Notes under the pieces: model-generated
The model's database searches: none
What the model was told of the DNA's origin: nothing
Seen by the model: the letters and a program-made list of their open reading frames with translations, nothing else
In this document: in pieces, positions 46,148 through 56,051 of the stretch
Layout of the letters: every line of letters begins with the position of its first letter
How positions within the stretch are numbered: the first letter of the stretch is position 1
Assembly: GCA_033064195.1 (NCBI GenBank)
Contig: JARBJD010000285.1
Coordinates: forward strand, 32,617-96,616
Direction of reading: 5' to 3'
Length of the DNA stretch: 64,000 bases
From: Blattamonas nauphoetae
Lineage: Eukaryota; Preaxostyla; Oxymonadida
Position numbers and translations under genes: made by a program

Positions 46148-46937
46148 TAGTGGTGTTAGAAACCCGCCCGCGTTCAGAAACCCGCAACCGGTGTCCAAAA
46201 AACCGCAACCGAACGATCTTCATCATACTCTCACTCTTTCATCATTTATTCACATTATCCTCTATTTTTCTCACATTTTTGAAAAAATCTATCGAAAAAA
46301 ATCGTGAAGTGACGCAATTGAAACTGATCTTTCTCGAGACTCGGCATTGTCATCATATCCCTCCTCGTTTGTATTTTCTTGTTGAATCGGTTGTTGTGAA
46401 CGTCAAATGAACGTTGGATCGGTGGTTTGACTTCATGAAACTTTGATTCAAAGGAAGATCGGAAGAGAAGAAACTGAACCATTGCAATCTTGCCCTCCTG
46501 ATGTCAGTGTCAGTTTGATCCTTGTTTTTATTTCCTCCTCCGGATGTTCTGAATATCAGAGCTTCTCTTGTGTGAGTTTTACTGATTGCAAGACATCTAA
46601 CTGAACAAATGATGATAAAGTTGAGAACGACAGAATCTCAAGAAGTATGGTCGAGTGAAATTGATGAAGCGTTGGAATTGTGTATTGAAACAAGTTCTTT
46701 GGTTGACTGTCATATCTCGAGTCCTGGCTAGTGAAACATCGATTTCGGTTTGAATCTTGACCCATTGATTTCAATGTCGCATTTCACAGACGTGTTTTTC
46801 TTCTTCACTTTTTCCAGAAAACTTCTCAAGACTCTCAGTTGAGACAATTAGAAATGAATGATCAATCAAAAATGAAGTGGCGGATTTATCACGCTGGTTG
46901 CGGGTTTATGGACCAGAGCGGGTTTCTAACACCACTA
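46148..46937. mobile_element. 790-bp TIR element, 3-bp TSD TCA (copy 2)
   Basis: Same family as 19151-19938, in inverted orientation: TAGTGGTGTTAGAAACCCGC at both ends, duplication TCA at 46145-46147 and 46938-46940. The outer 100 bp or so match copy 1 closely, with scattered differences and a more diverged middle. It interrupts an exon of the ARM-like gene. Confidence 0.92.
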
Positions 46938-47735
46938 TCACAACGATTCTCGCGAACATTTCAACGATCGACAATCTCATCGCTTCTCTTCCCTCCGACT
47001 CAACTCCAACCACTCCATCTGGTTGTGGAGTTGACAAAAAAATGGCGTATTGTCTCGAACGCCTTCGAAAGAAATGTGAAGCCTTTACATGTGATGGATG
47101 GGGTTTCTTCATCAATTTGACATCCAAAATCACAGATCCCCACAAAACATCCTTCCAAACAGTCATCCACGATGATCCATCCTTCCCTGGCCTCATTCTC
47201 AACTCTCTCAAACTCAACCATAAAGACAACAGACGAACCACCCTCATCGCCATCTCAAACATCTCTATCAATTATCCCTGGATGAAAGAACAGTTCATCG
47301 GAGCAAATCTTGTTGAGCGGATGTTTGAAACAGTCGATTTTGTTTCTCTTCCTCTCTCGGAGTCCAGAACTCTTTGTGAACTCACCAACTTCATTCGATG
47401 CATGTTGAATCCGATTGGAGAGACTGAAATCACACGCAATGAACAATATCCTCGCATTCGTGTTTCTGTTTTGGAGCCTGCAATGCAATTCATCACATTC
47501 ATTTTCACTGTTTCGGACAAACTCATTCTGGATGAAGACAGACAAACTCAACACGAAGATCACCTCTGCTGGATCGACCATCACATCAAAAACATGGAAC
47601 TTCGCTCGGACGAACATGATGCCGACATTGTGACTGAACTTGTGAAATGGGAAGTGCGAACGATGGTTGAAATGGAAACCGAAAGACATTTTGGAATTGT
47701 CTTCCAGAGCATGCTGAACAGAACACAAGAATGGC

Positions 47736-47855
47736 TTTCCCTTCGGTCAAGCCATTCACAACTGGGCTCGTCTCCCAGTCTGGTGAGATGCCCGGACCGA
47801 CCCGTATGGAAATAATGGTGGGTGGTCCGATCAAAGCGTTTTATCCATTATTATC
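47736..47855 (+). repeat. Dispersed repeat module (copy 4)
   Basis: Closely matches 38840-38975 from GGCTTTCCCTTCGGTCAAGC to GTGGTCCGATCAAAGCG. It truncates the ARM-like gene and provides its present stop codon (VRCPDRPVWK then TAA). Confidence 0.88.
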
Positions 47856-48235
47856 GAAAAAGTTTAAACAGCGCCTGGTCCTTATTGCCGCCTATATCTG
47901 GAGATATAAGCCATGATGCTCACGAACAACTGGTCACAAGCCTATTTCACAACATCTCAGTTCAATGAGTTCTAAACAGTTCTAACGCATTTCAACCCAG
48001 TCAAAATTCTTGATTCTTGTCTCAGTAAAGCTCCATCTCTTTCAGAAAGACGGAAACATACTTCTGGTGGTCTAGAATCCAGGCCACAGAACTGAAGACA
48101 GCACGAGGAATTTTGAACAAGTACCAGCGTCAATCAGGCCCGGAGGCGTGGATAATTTCAGAAATAACCCAGCCAGTAGGTATTTCTGCTTGGACTACCA
48201 CTATATGAGATTATTACTTCAGTTACCAGGATCGT
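47856..48235. other. No gene recognised
   Basis: Short AT-balanced stretch between the repeat module and the decayed gene A paralogue. A weak palindrome, ATATCTGGAGATAT at 47893, has no known role. Confidence 0.35.
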
Positions 48236-50162
48236 CACTTCAGACGACAGTGAAGGTCCAACATTGATCGATATTTTCTCACGACTCACTCCATTTCTAT
48301 GTAAATCCCATCCAGTCCATCCCAACAATATTAAATGTCTATCAGTTACCATTTGCACAGACCTTCACTCGATCGACATGATCGGTTCGGATTATCACGC
48401 CATTTCATACCCCTACCCTGTCACTGCAGCTCAAAAAGATCATGCCACAACCATGATTGAGGATACGATGTTTGTACAAGCATACAACGATGCCACAGCT
48501 CGATTCTATTTTGACAGGCTGGCATCTCGTCCCTGGGCAATTCGAACAGTCTTGATATAGTTTTCTCGCAACACAAAAAATCAGGATACGTCAATGTCCA
48601 ACTTCCACCTCAGTCAATGCCATCGATTATGAGGGACGACTTCGACGTTTTTCGATGTTCACGAAGATCTGTTTGATGGGAGCTATTGTGCCGTCAATAT
48701 GCTTTCCTCCGTTAAAAACGGACAACTGACTCTTCTTTTGCTCCTTAGAGCGATGCCACTCTCAACCCCTCGAGGTTCACGGCCCCTTTCAGCATCGTCT
48801 CACAGATCACCTCGGTCGAGGGCAAACCCTCCACTACCCCCACCTATCTTACGCAAATTAGCCTGAAAGTACTAGCATCCACTGCTGGAATGTATTCGAC
48901 CGCTAGCTCAGACGATGACAAGGGCCAATACGCCATCCCATCCAACGCCATGATTACGGGATGTGGACCATTCATTTAGACTTTCTGCCGACATCAACAG
49001 GGCCTTCGAACAAAGGCCTTATGTTTGATGCAGTTCCCAGCGACCTTAATGGTTATTCTAATGGGATCCTTCTCACACAAGAAGTAACATCGTTCGCCAC
49101 CAACTTCCGCCTAATAGTGATCATCGTGACTTTGGACAAGCTCTAGCAGGGACAGTTGCGTCTTTCCATCTTGAATTTCTAGGCAATCATCTCTTTTCCG
49201 GAACATTCAACATCACTCAGATCAAATCACCCATGTACGAAGTATTCCGACATCTTTGTCCCGCCGGGCAATTTTCGCTGTTGAAAGTGAGGTCGTTACG
49301 ATCGTCGAGACTCATTTTTCGTTTTCGGAACAGAATTTATAATCACATGGGTCAGAACCAATTCAATTCATCTCTTGATTTGGAGGAATGCACAACCATC
49401 TCATTGTGTTGCATTCCTCGTCATTTATCACACTAACCACATCACAGAAGAAGCAGACAAAAACTTGACACTTCGCCTCACAACACTCTCACCCAACACT
49501 GCTCGCAATCACCACACTGAGCTCAGCATCATCGCCAGAATTGCCTTTCATGATTTCGGGAAAGCCACAATCACTTCGAGCCCTAAAGATTCGTGATGCA
49601 AAATTGAATGAAACAGCGAAGTCTGAATCGCGTCCAAACCGTTCATCAACCAGAGTGTGATTCCGTTGACAACTTGGGGCGAGGTCGACAGGGCAATTCT
49701 TTCAACCATCAAAACTCAATCCAATCAACAGAGAATTATCGCCTGAGAGTCGGAAGAATCTGCTATTTTCACATTCCTCGATCTGGAATTCTTCTTTACA
49801 TCAATTGTGAATGTTCAGCCGTTCATCTTCATCGATTGAAAAGATATCAGAATGCAACATTGTATGATTACAAAATCGAACTGCGCCCACAATTTTTGCT
49901 TGTTTTCTTCCAAGGTGGAGGAAATATCATTCATCGGACGCGAGATCAAGGACATCAAATCACCAGAAACCGTCATTTACACGTCACCAATGCCATCTGA
50001 CAACTCTATCGACACAGAGAAGGTCACAAATTATGGCCAACACAATTCCAACTCCCCTCTCACTTTCGGAAGAAGTGTAGCATCAAAAACCAAACTGGAC
50101 AGAGCAGGATGCGAAGCGGAATCAGCATCGCTCTCTCTCTTTGGAGGTCATTTTTCGCTGTC
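48236..50162 (+). pseudogene. Decayed paralogue of gene A, without the mariner
   Basis: The sequence follows gene A from about 10866 to 14615 with many changes: TCACTTCAGACGACAGTGAA (48236), a GATTACGG-ATGTGGACC block (48950), TTTCCATCTTGAATTT (49168), GGAACAGAAT (49337), TTGGGGCGAGGTCGACAG (49673) and GGATGCGAAGCGGAA (50108). Between 49190 and 49340 it passes the position of the mariner with no trace of it, so it represents an uninvaded site. Numerous frame changes and stops make it a pseudogene. It is cut off at 50162 by the Polinton. Confidence 0.8.
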
Positions 50163-53100
50163 AAGTAGTATAGTAGACGATTTGGGAACCAGATTGAAAT
50201 AGTCGTTGAAATTAGAAACGAAAAGTCAATTCCGATTGACCATTTCTAAATCTTGAATTAAAAGGAATTTAGGCCATTTCAATGATGCCAATATTTGACC
50301 TAAATTCCAAAAATATATCCAATATTTTGACCTCATTTTAAGCGTCAATTTTGAATCAAATTTTTGATACTTTCCAAAAATGTTGTCACTTTTTTCGATG
50401 TTTTTTCACTTTTGAACTCGAACAAAGTGAATCCAAGTTGAGAACCACTTCGAAAAAAATCGAAAAAAATTCTAAAATGTCGGGGACGATGTGAGTCATC
50501 GATCAAAACAATCCCGATGAAAATCGGTTGAGAATTCGCGGAGCTACGTACCGAACTGTGGTCGAAAAAGTGACCAAAAAGTCGATTTTCAGAATTTGCT
50601 TAAAACTGCTGCTATATGGCTCAAATTCACCTCAAACACCTTCTAAAATTACAAAATCGATTTCGAAAGGTGAGATTCGCGATAAAAAACACTTTTTGGA
50701 AAAAAAGTTTGATCCGACCCATTGAGGATTTTTACGAGTCGAAATTTTCGAGATACGGTATGGACCCTGTCTTCCATCATCTTTCGCTCAGGAATCGTCC
50801 TCTTATGACGCCTTTTTGTGTTAGATTGGATAAGAACGCCTTCTGGCGACTTTAGGTATGAACCTTTTCACGTCACGATCCTTCGGACACTTTTTTCCCA
50901 ATTTTCGTTTTTAGTGTTAGATCTTTTGAATTCTTCGCATTCGCGTCCTAGCGACGGTTTTTTGAGATTTCCTGTTTTCCCACTTCATTCGTCCACTTTT
51001 TTTGCACACACCTTTGATTCACCACATTTTCACCTCACTTTCAGTCACCGTCATTTTTGTATGTGTTTTCACATATCATCCTCCCTTTCTCACCTTCCGA
51101 GGAGGGAGTGGCTGAATTTTTTAACACTTTTGTTCGGTACTTTTTCTATAAAGTTGATTTTACGTCTTTTTCCCCATATCTTGTCCGCATGTTTGTCTTA
51201 ACAAAAACTCGTTTCAGCACATTGTATCACTCATCTTCTTTGTTCCATTTCACCACTTATCCGTTCATAAGACACTCTCATTTACCTCATTTCACAACCC
51301 TTTTTTCCGTCGTTCACACCTCACGCGCACATCATTATGTCTTCATTGTTTTTGACTTTTTTGCTTAATTTGACAAAAAGAGATTGAAACAAGGTACAAT
51401 GAAGTGAGCAAGTACAATAGTGAATGGTGAAGTGGATGAAGTGAGAATTGAGGTACACTAATGTGTTTTATGAACGCGTTCATCGAAAATTCGCATAAAA
51501 AGAGCAAACAAAAGTGAATGAAGTGAGAATCAAGCGATAAAGTGAAGTGAGGGACGAAAGAAACGAGAAGATCAAAACCAACGAGATCCTGGTTCAGAAA
51601 TGAGTTTTATGATCGCGTGAATCGAAATTTCACAAACAAAGAGCAAACAAAAGTGAATGAAGTGGCAATCAAACAATAAAGTGAAGTGAGGGACGAAAGA
51701 AACGAGGAGAGTAAAAAACGACGAGATCAAGGTTACAAAATGATTTTTATGCGCGAACGAAACCAATGTTGTCTAATCCATGTGAACTGAGTTTAGAAAA
51801 ACACACTTGTGAATCTTAAAACATAATTGTGAACTTAATTTCGAGCGGGCACTGTGGATTGTTTCTATTGTGTTCATAATTGAATTTTAGAATTAGATAA
51901 ATAAAAAACAAGAGAATACCAGTTTGGTTCCAGTTGTGAGACATCCTTTGCGACCATAAACAGCAACGCTTCACTCGATTGGATGGTCACTCTTCAGTCC
52001 ACTTTATCTGGTACACAAATTGATTTTAAGAAAGAATGAATGTGGAAACAGAGGATACCAGTTTCAATCCTTCAGTGACACATTCTTTCGAAGTCTAAAA
52101 CACCATTCTGTACCTCAGATGTGAGGATCATTGATATCGAGTTAACTATGGGTTTTAAAAAGTGAACGAATAATAAAGCGTGAGCATACCGGTTTCATTT
52201 TTTGATTTCCACATTCAGTGAACGATAAAGCGCGATCGTGTACCCAATTCGAAGGTGACTGTTTTGATCGTTTCGATCTGGTACACTACTTGTTTTTAGG
52301 AAAGAATGAGCAAAGAAAGTGAACAAACCGGTTAATCTCCAGTCGGATCCACATTGATCAGAGCCTAAAACACCGTGCTGTACCAGAACTGAGAAGACAG
52401 AAAAAGAGCCAAATTAGGTCCAAGAGAATGTTTTATGAAAAGAGAAGAGAACAAATGAAAAAGCCAAAAGAGGGAGAACATGAATTCAAGGTCAATAGAA
52501 AGTAAAACAAAGCGGCGTACCTTCTGAATCAAAATCGATGATCGATCGAGAAATTTCGAGCACCAAAAAGTCGATCAAAAATTTTAGAACTCATGTCAAA
52601 CTTTAATTTTTGAAAAAAGTGAGAGACAATGAAGAGAAAATAAGAATGAAGTGACAATGAAAATCCAAGAGTGAAGTGGAGAGAGAAAAAGAGAAGACAA
52701 AAGGTGAAGTGAAAATGACGGTACAAGAATGAGTCTTAGGAAAAGATTAAACAAAAAAGAGAACAAACAAGTAAAAAATCTTCGGTGAAAGTCACTTTCG
52801 AAAAGTAAGACGCGATAGTTCATCGACGTCGAGAGGATCAGTTGGTGAGAGGTCAGAAAAGAAATTTAAAAAGAGATGAAAGTAAAAGAAGAACATACAA
52901 GTTAATTTTCGGTAGTGAAACAACATTCGAAACGATAAGACGCGACGGTTGATCAGATCTTCGAGGTCAAGTTTTGTCCGATCAGAGAAGGTACATAAGA
53001 AGATTTTAGGAAAGAATGAATTGAACAAGAGAGCAAACCTGTTCAAAACAAGTCAGAAAAGAAAATGCTGATCGTAAAACATAATAGTCGACCTAAATGA

Positions 53101-53374
53101 GAGGAGAAGAAAAAAGTGAAGGATCAAAGACAAGAAAGTGATGGCAAAAAAGAAAAGAGAACAAATGAGAAAGTAGAAAGTGAAACACACCTAAATCAAA
53201 CGGTAAAGAGACGTCAGGAACGAGAAGAAAGGATCGAGTCCCATTGAAGTACTTTCTCTGATCAAACAAGACTGATCGAACCCATCGATGACAGAATTAA
53301 AGTCTCGGAAGATCCCAAATGATAAAAAAACGAATGAAATTTTATTTTTGAATTTTTTAATTTGTATTAAATGA
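50163..53374. repeat. Non-coding left arm of the Polinton
   Basis: Closely similar to 32031-35097. It holds an additional tandem duplication of about 138 bp (about 51466-51600 and 51604-51740) that the other copy has only once, and the same imperfect repeats of about 130 bp around GTACC words. No protein frame is convincing. About 3.2 kb of non-coding DNA is long for a Polinton end, and it may include the terminal inverted repeat. Confidence 0.75.
53341..53370 (+). promoter_or_regulatory. AT-rich start-site motif in the Polinton
   Basis: TTTATTTTTGAATTTTTTAA followed by TTTGTATTAA directly before an ATG. Very similar blocks stand before other genes of this element (56022, 60430, 62469, 63674), so it is a likely shared promoter motif. 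The same block ends the detached arm at 35068-35096. Confidence 0.6.
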
Positions 53375-53382
53375 ATCCAACT

Positions 53383-55622
53383 TAGGCTTGTCTGACCGGC
53401 CAAAAGGACCGGTCAGTGTCAGTCCACAATTCTTCAAAGGGTCAGATCTTATCCGATTGTTAAATAGCCTGTTATGAACAAAAAACGGGCAAGTTGGTCC
53501 ATGTTCATGACTCGATTTGCTTTCTGAGACCGTTTGTCCTCGTCCTATCCTCATTGTATGTCAATCTTTTGTTCAATGGGATTTTTCTCTCAATACACCA
53601 GAGATCTCTTCTCAGACATCACAAAAATCCCACATTTCAGATGTCTTTCTGACTATTATGCCGTAATAACTTTGTTGTGGATTAGTATAATCCCACAATG
53701 TGACCATCTTTTTCAGGAATGCGATCTCTCAGACAGAATGCGTATTCGAACAAAATCTTCAGAAAACAGTTCCAAAAGTCAATGTAGAATCGCTTTTCAA
53801 TCGATTTATTCTCGATAGGACAGTTTGATAATGGAATTGGCATGCCAAGAAAATTTTGGCGGAAAGTGATCTATCTGGGCAAGATCAACCAATGTTAACA
53901 TGAAAAGTGACGACTTTCCCACAGATTCCAACTGAGAATCGTTTGTATCAGACCTTTGTAATTGTGTATCTCATTTTCAGTAAGATTGCGTTTTTTCCAT
54001 TATTTCACGACAAAACATCTTTTCAAAACACTCTGTCACAGAACGGTGAATGGTATGGATATTATTTTGCCGAATAAGAGATAAGTACGAGCGAAAGGGA
54101 AGAAAATGATGAAGTCAGAAGTGATTGTCCGATTAGTACTGAACGATACATCAATTGCAGGATGGAGACGAGTGTACGATATAGGTTGGTTTGATGAACA
54201 ACATGCTGGCTGAGTCCGATCGTTTGGAGTGTCGATTGAGGGATCTCATGCAGCTCAGCGGACGGTCATCTCTTCACAACTTTCAAGGCAGGTTTCCGTA
54301 AAATGATGGGAAAAGAAGGTCAATAAACGTATCTGAATACCAGATTGCTGTTCTGATGATTCTGTTTTACACAGAGAGATGACATTGCAGAGAGGCGACA
54401 CCAGACGTCGTGGCCGGAGGAAGAGCAGGTGGGTGACTGATATTGAATGAGTGAAATAATCGACAAACAATGGAGAGAGTACATGGTGAATATTGGATTT
54501 AGAACTCGCAACAATCATGATCTGATCATGTGCTCATGAGATAACCGTTTCTTTTGAAAAGAGACCAATCAAATGGGTGATATTGTGAGATCTTCAGTAG
54601 TGAGAGGATTTGGGGGAGATGGCTTTGTTATTGGTGTTCCGTTGAGACTTAATGGTGTCAACTTTGAGGATGGAGTTCCAATGAGTGATTCCGTGCCACC
54701 AGAACATATTGTCTCTGTTCCAGGTGATGTATTCAATATCCGTCTCAGTCTTCCACTGAGTTCTCGTGATCCTGAGAAGAAAGACTGCACTCAATCTAAA
54801 AATGTGGAGAGAGAAATAACACACCAGAAACGAATCAGAGTAGACTTGGAAGACAGGGTTTACCCAAGACATCATCTATGATGATGGCCAAATGTTGTTG
54901 GCCTTATCTTTCACCCCCAATCGATTTTTGTTTTTCGTTCTCCCGTTCCCTTTCCTCACCATTCTCATTCTGATCGTTTTCCCTTTCCTCACATGGGATG
55001 ATCACCTCTTCCTCCCTTTCCGTACTTCTCACCACACGCAACACCAAATTGTCACGCTGGACGTCCTGATAGGGACTTTCCGAGATGGGAGGAACATTCA
55101 GACTAGAAGAAGAATCATTGAAATAAAACGAATATGAAAAGATCAAAACATATACTCTGAAATAACCATTGCATCCACAACCACTGAGATCACCTGTGTA
55201 AGAGCCTCGCTCTCAAATGACCCCAGTCATTCGTCTTCCAATTTGCAACTTCATGAAGCTGGATCAGGGTTGAAGTAAAATTAAACTGTATTGTGGATTC
55301 TGGTGAAATACGTTTTGTTGAAGAGGAGGTGGTGATCTCCCCTTATTCTTGTGTCTGCCCATAACTCTATCCTTCATTTGACGGTGTCCAAAAAGTCTGA
55401 AAATAAGAGTAACACGGCTTGATTGAAGTGAAAATGATGCCCTTTTTGAACATTTGAAGAAATTACAAAAATTCTCACGTCATAGATTCACTTTTTAGTA
55501 TGAACAGAAATCACTTCGGAGAAATAGTAACTCCCGACTATGGGTTCCGACATTTCTCCGGTCAGTGACCGTCAGTACTTTTCGGTGAAAACTGACCGGT
55601 CAGTGCCGGTCAGACAAGCCTA
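53383..55622. mobile_element. 2.24-kb hAT-like non-autonomous element in the Polinton
   Basis: Ends TAGGCTTGTCTGACCGGC and its inverse; an exact 8-bp duplication ATCCAACT flanks it (53375-53382, 55623-55630), as for hAT elements. Next to the ends are GGTCAGTG / CACTGACC palindromic clusters that differ between left and right. No transposase is recognised in the short internal frames. It inserted into the Polinton just at the start of one of its genes. Relatives are the end fragment at 35098 and probably the segment 35195-38839. Confidence 0.9.
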
Positions 55623-55633
55623 ATCCAACTGCG

Positions 55634-56008
55634 ATGTACAACGAAAGACGTCGAGTATGTTCAGAACAAGCATTAATTGAATCAATGAGAGAAGAGAACT
55701 GTTCGCTAGTCTCTGAGTATGTCAGAAATAATGTGCCGGTGACGTATGTTCATGAGGGAGTTGAATGGAGAATAAAACCAAAGTTGTGGAATCAAGGAAA
55801 CCGACCACACATAGCAAAACGTCGACACTACACTCAATCATTCGTCGAAAATGAACTGAAGAAATATAATTGTGAGCTCGTCGGTGAGTACACCAAAGTT
55901 CTGGTTCCATTCACATATCGAGAGATTGGCGGAAGTGACGTGTTCAGAATTAGACTTGATTCCTGGCTAAAGGCAACGATAAAGCCCCATCAGAGAAAAC
56001 AGAAATAA
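55634..56008 (+). CDS. Polinton small gene of unknown function
   Basis: The visible frame encodes 124 residues built of two similar units of about 50 residues: ALIESMREENCSLVSEYVRN with VPVTYVHEGVEWRIKP, and FVENELKKYNCELVGEYTKV with LVPFTYREIGGSDVFRIR. The pattern resembles the short DNA-associated repeats found in some phage and giant-virus homing-endonuclease relatives, but that is an inference from pattern only. Basic residues end the protein. It belongs to the Polinton, lies next to the hAT-like insertion and precedes the polymerase by 43 bp. Confidence 0.5.
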   Translation: MYNERRRVCSEQALIESMREENCSLVSEYVRNNVPVTYVHEGVEWRIKPKLWNQGNRPHIAKRRHYTQSFVENELKKYNCELVGEYTKVLVPFTYREIGGSDVFRIRLDSWLKATIKPHQRKQK

Positions 56009-56021
56009 ACGCTCAACTTTT

Positions 56022-56051
56022 TTTATTTTCGGATTTTTTAATTTGTAGTAA
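56022..56051 (+). promoter_or_regulatory. AT-rich start-site motif before the polymerase gene
   Basis: TTATTTTCGGATTTTTTAAT then TTGTAGTAA directly before the ATG at 56052. It is nearly the same as 53341-53370. Confidence 0.6.

Larger units (their letters stand above)
44912..47815 (+). pseudogene. Multi-intron ARM-like helical-repeat gene, interrupted and truncated
   Basis: The start is ATG at 44912 (MSLSTNGSSDSLTTAEL). Introns with good ends are 45023-45059, 45528-45565 and 46055-46095. One or more in 45150-45430 are less certain (45203 follows TTTTTCAG; a GTTTGT donor lies at 45323). Exons encode helix pairs, for example ISSLLERLQCKNEDIIVDTL, EIADSLFLKHIDLIVSTFNK, YAVFTTLARLSLFPHLKIAC and, after the insertion, RRTTLIAISNISINYPWMKE, resembling ARM/HEAT repeats. 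No specific family is recognised. The 790-bp TIR element at 46148-46937 splits an exon; removal with one TCA gives VKEALTTILANIST in frame. After about 47735 the sequence becomes the dispersed repeat, which supplies the last 27 codons and the stop, so the natural C-terminus is lost. Confidence 0.65.
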
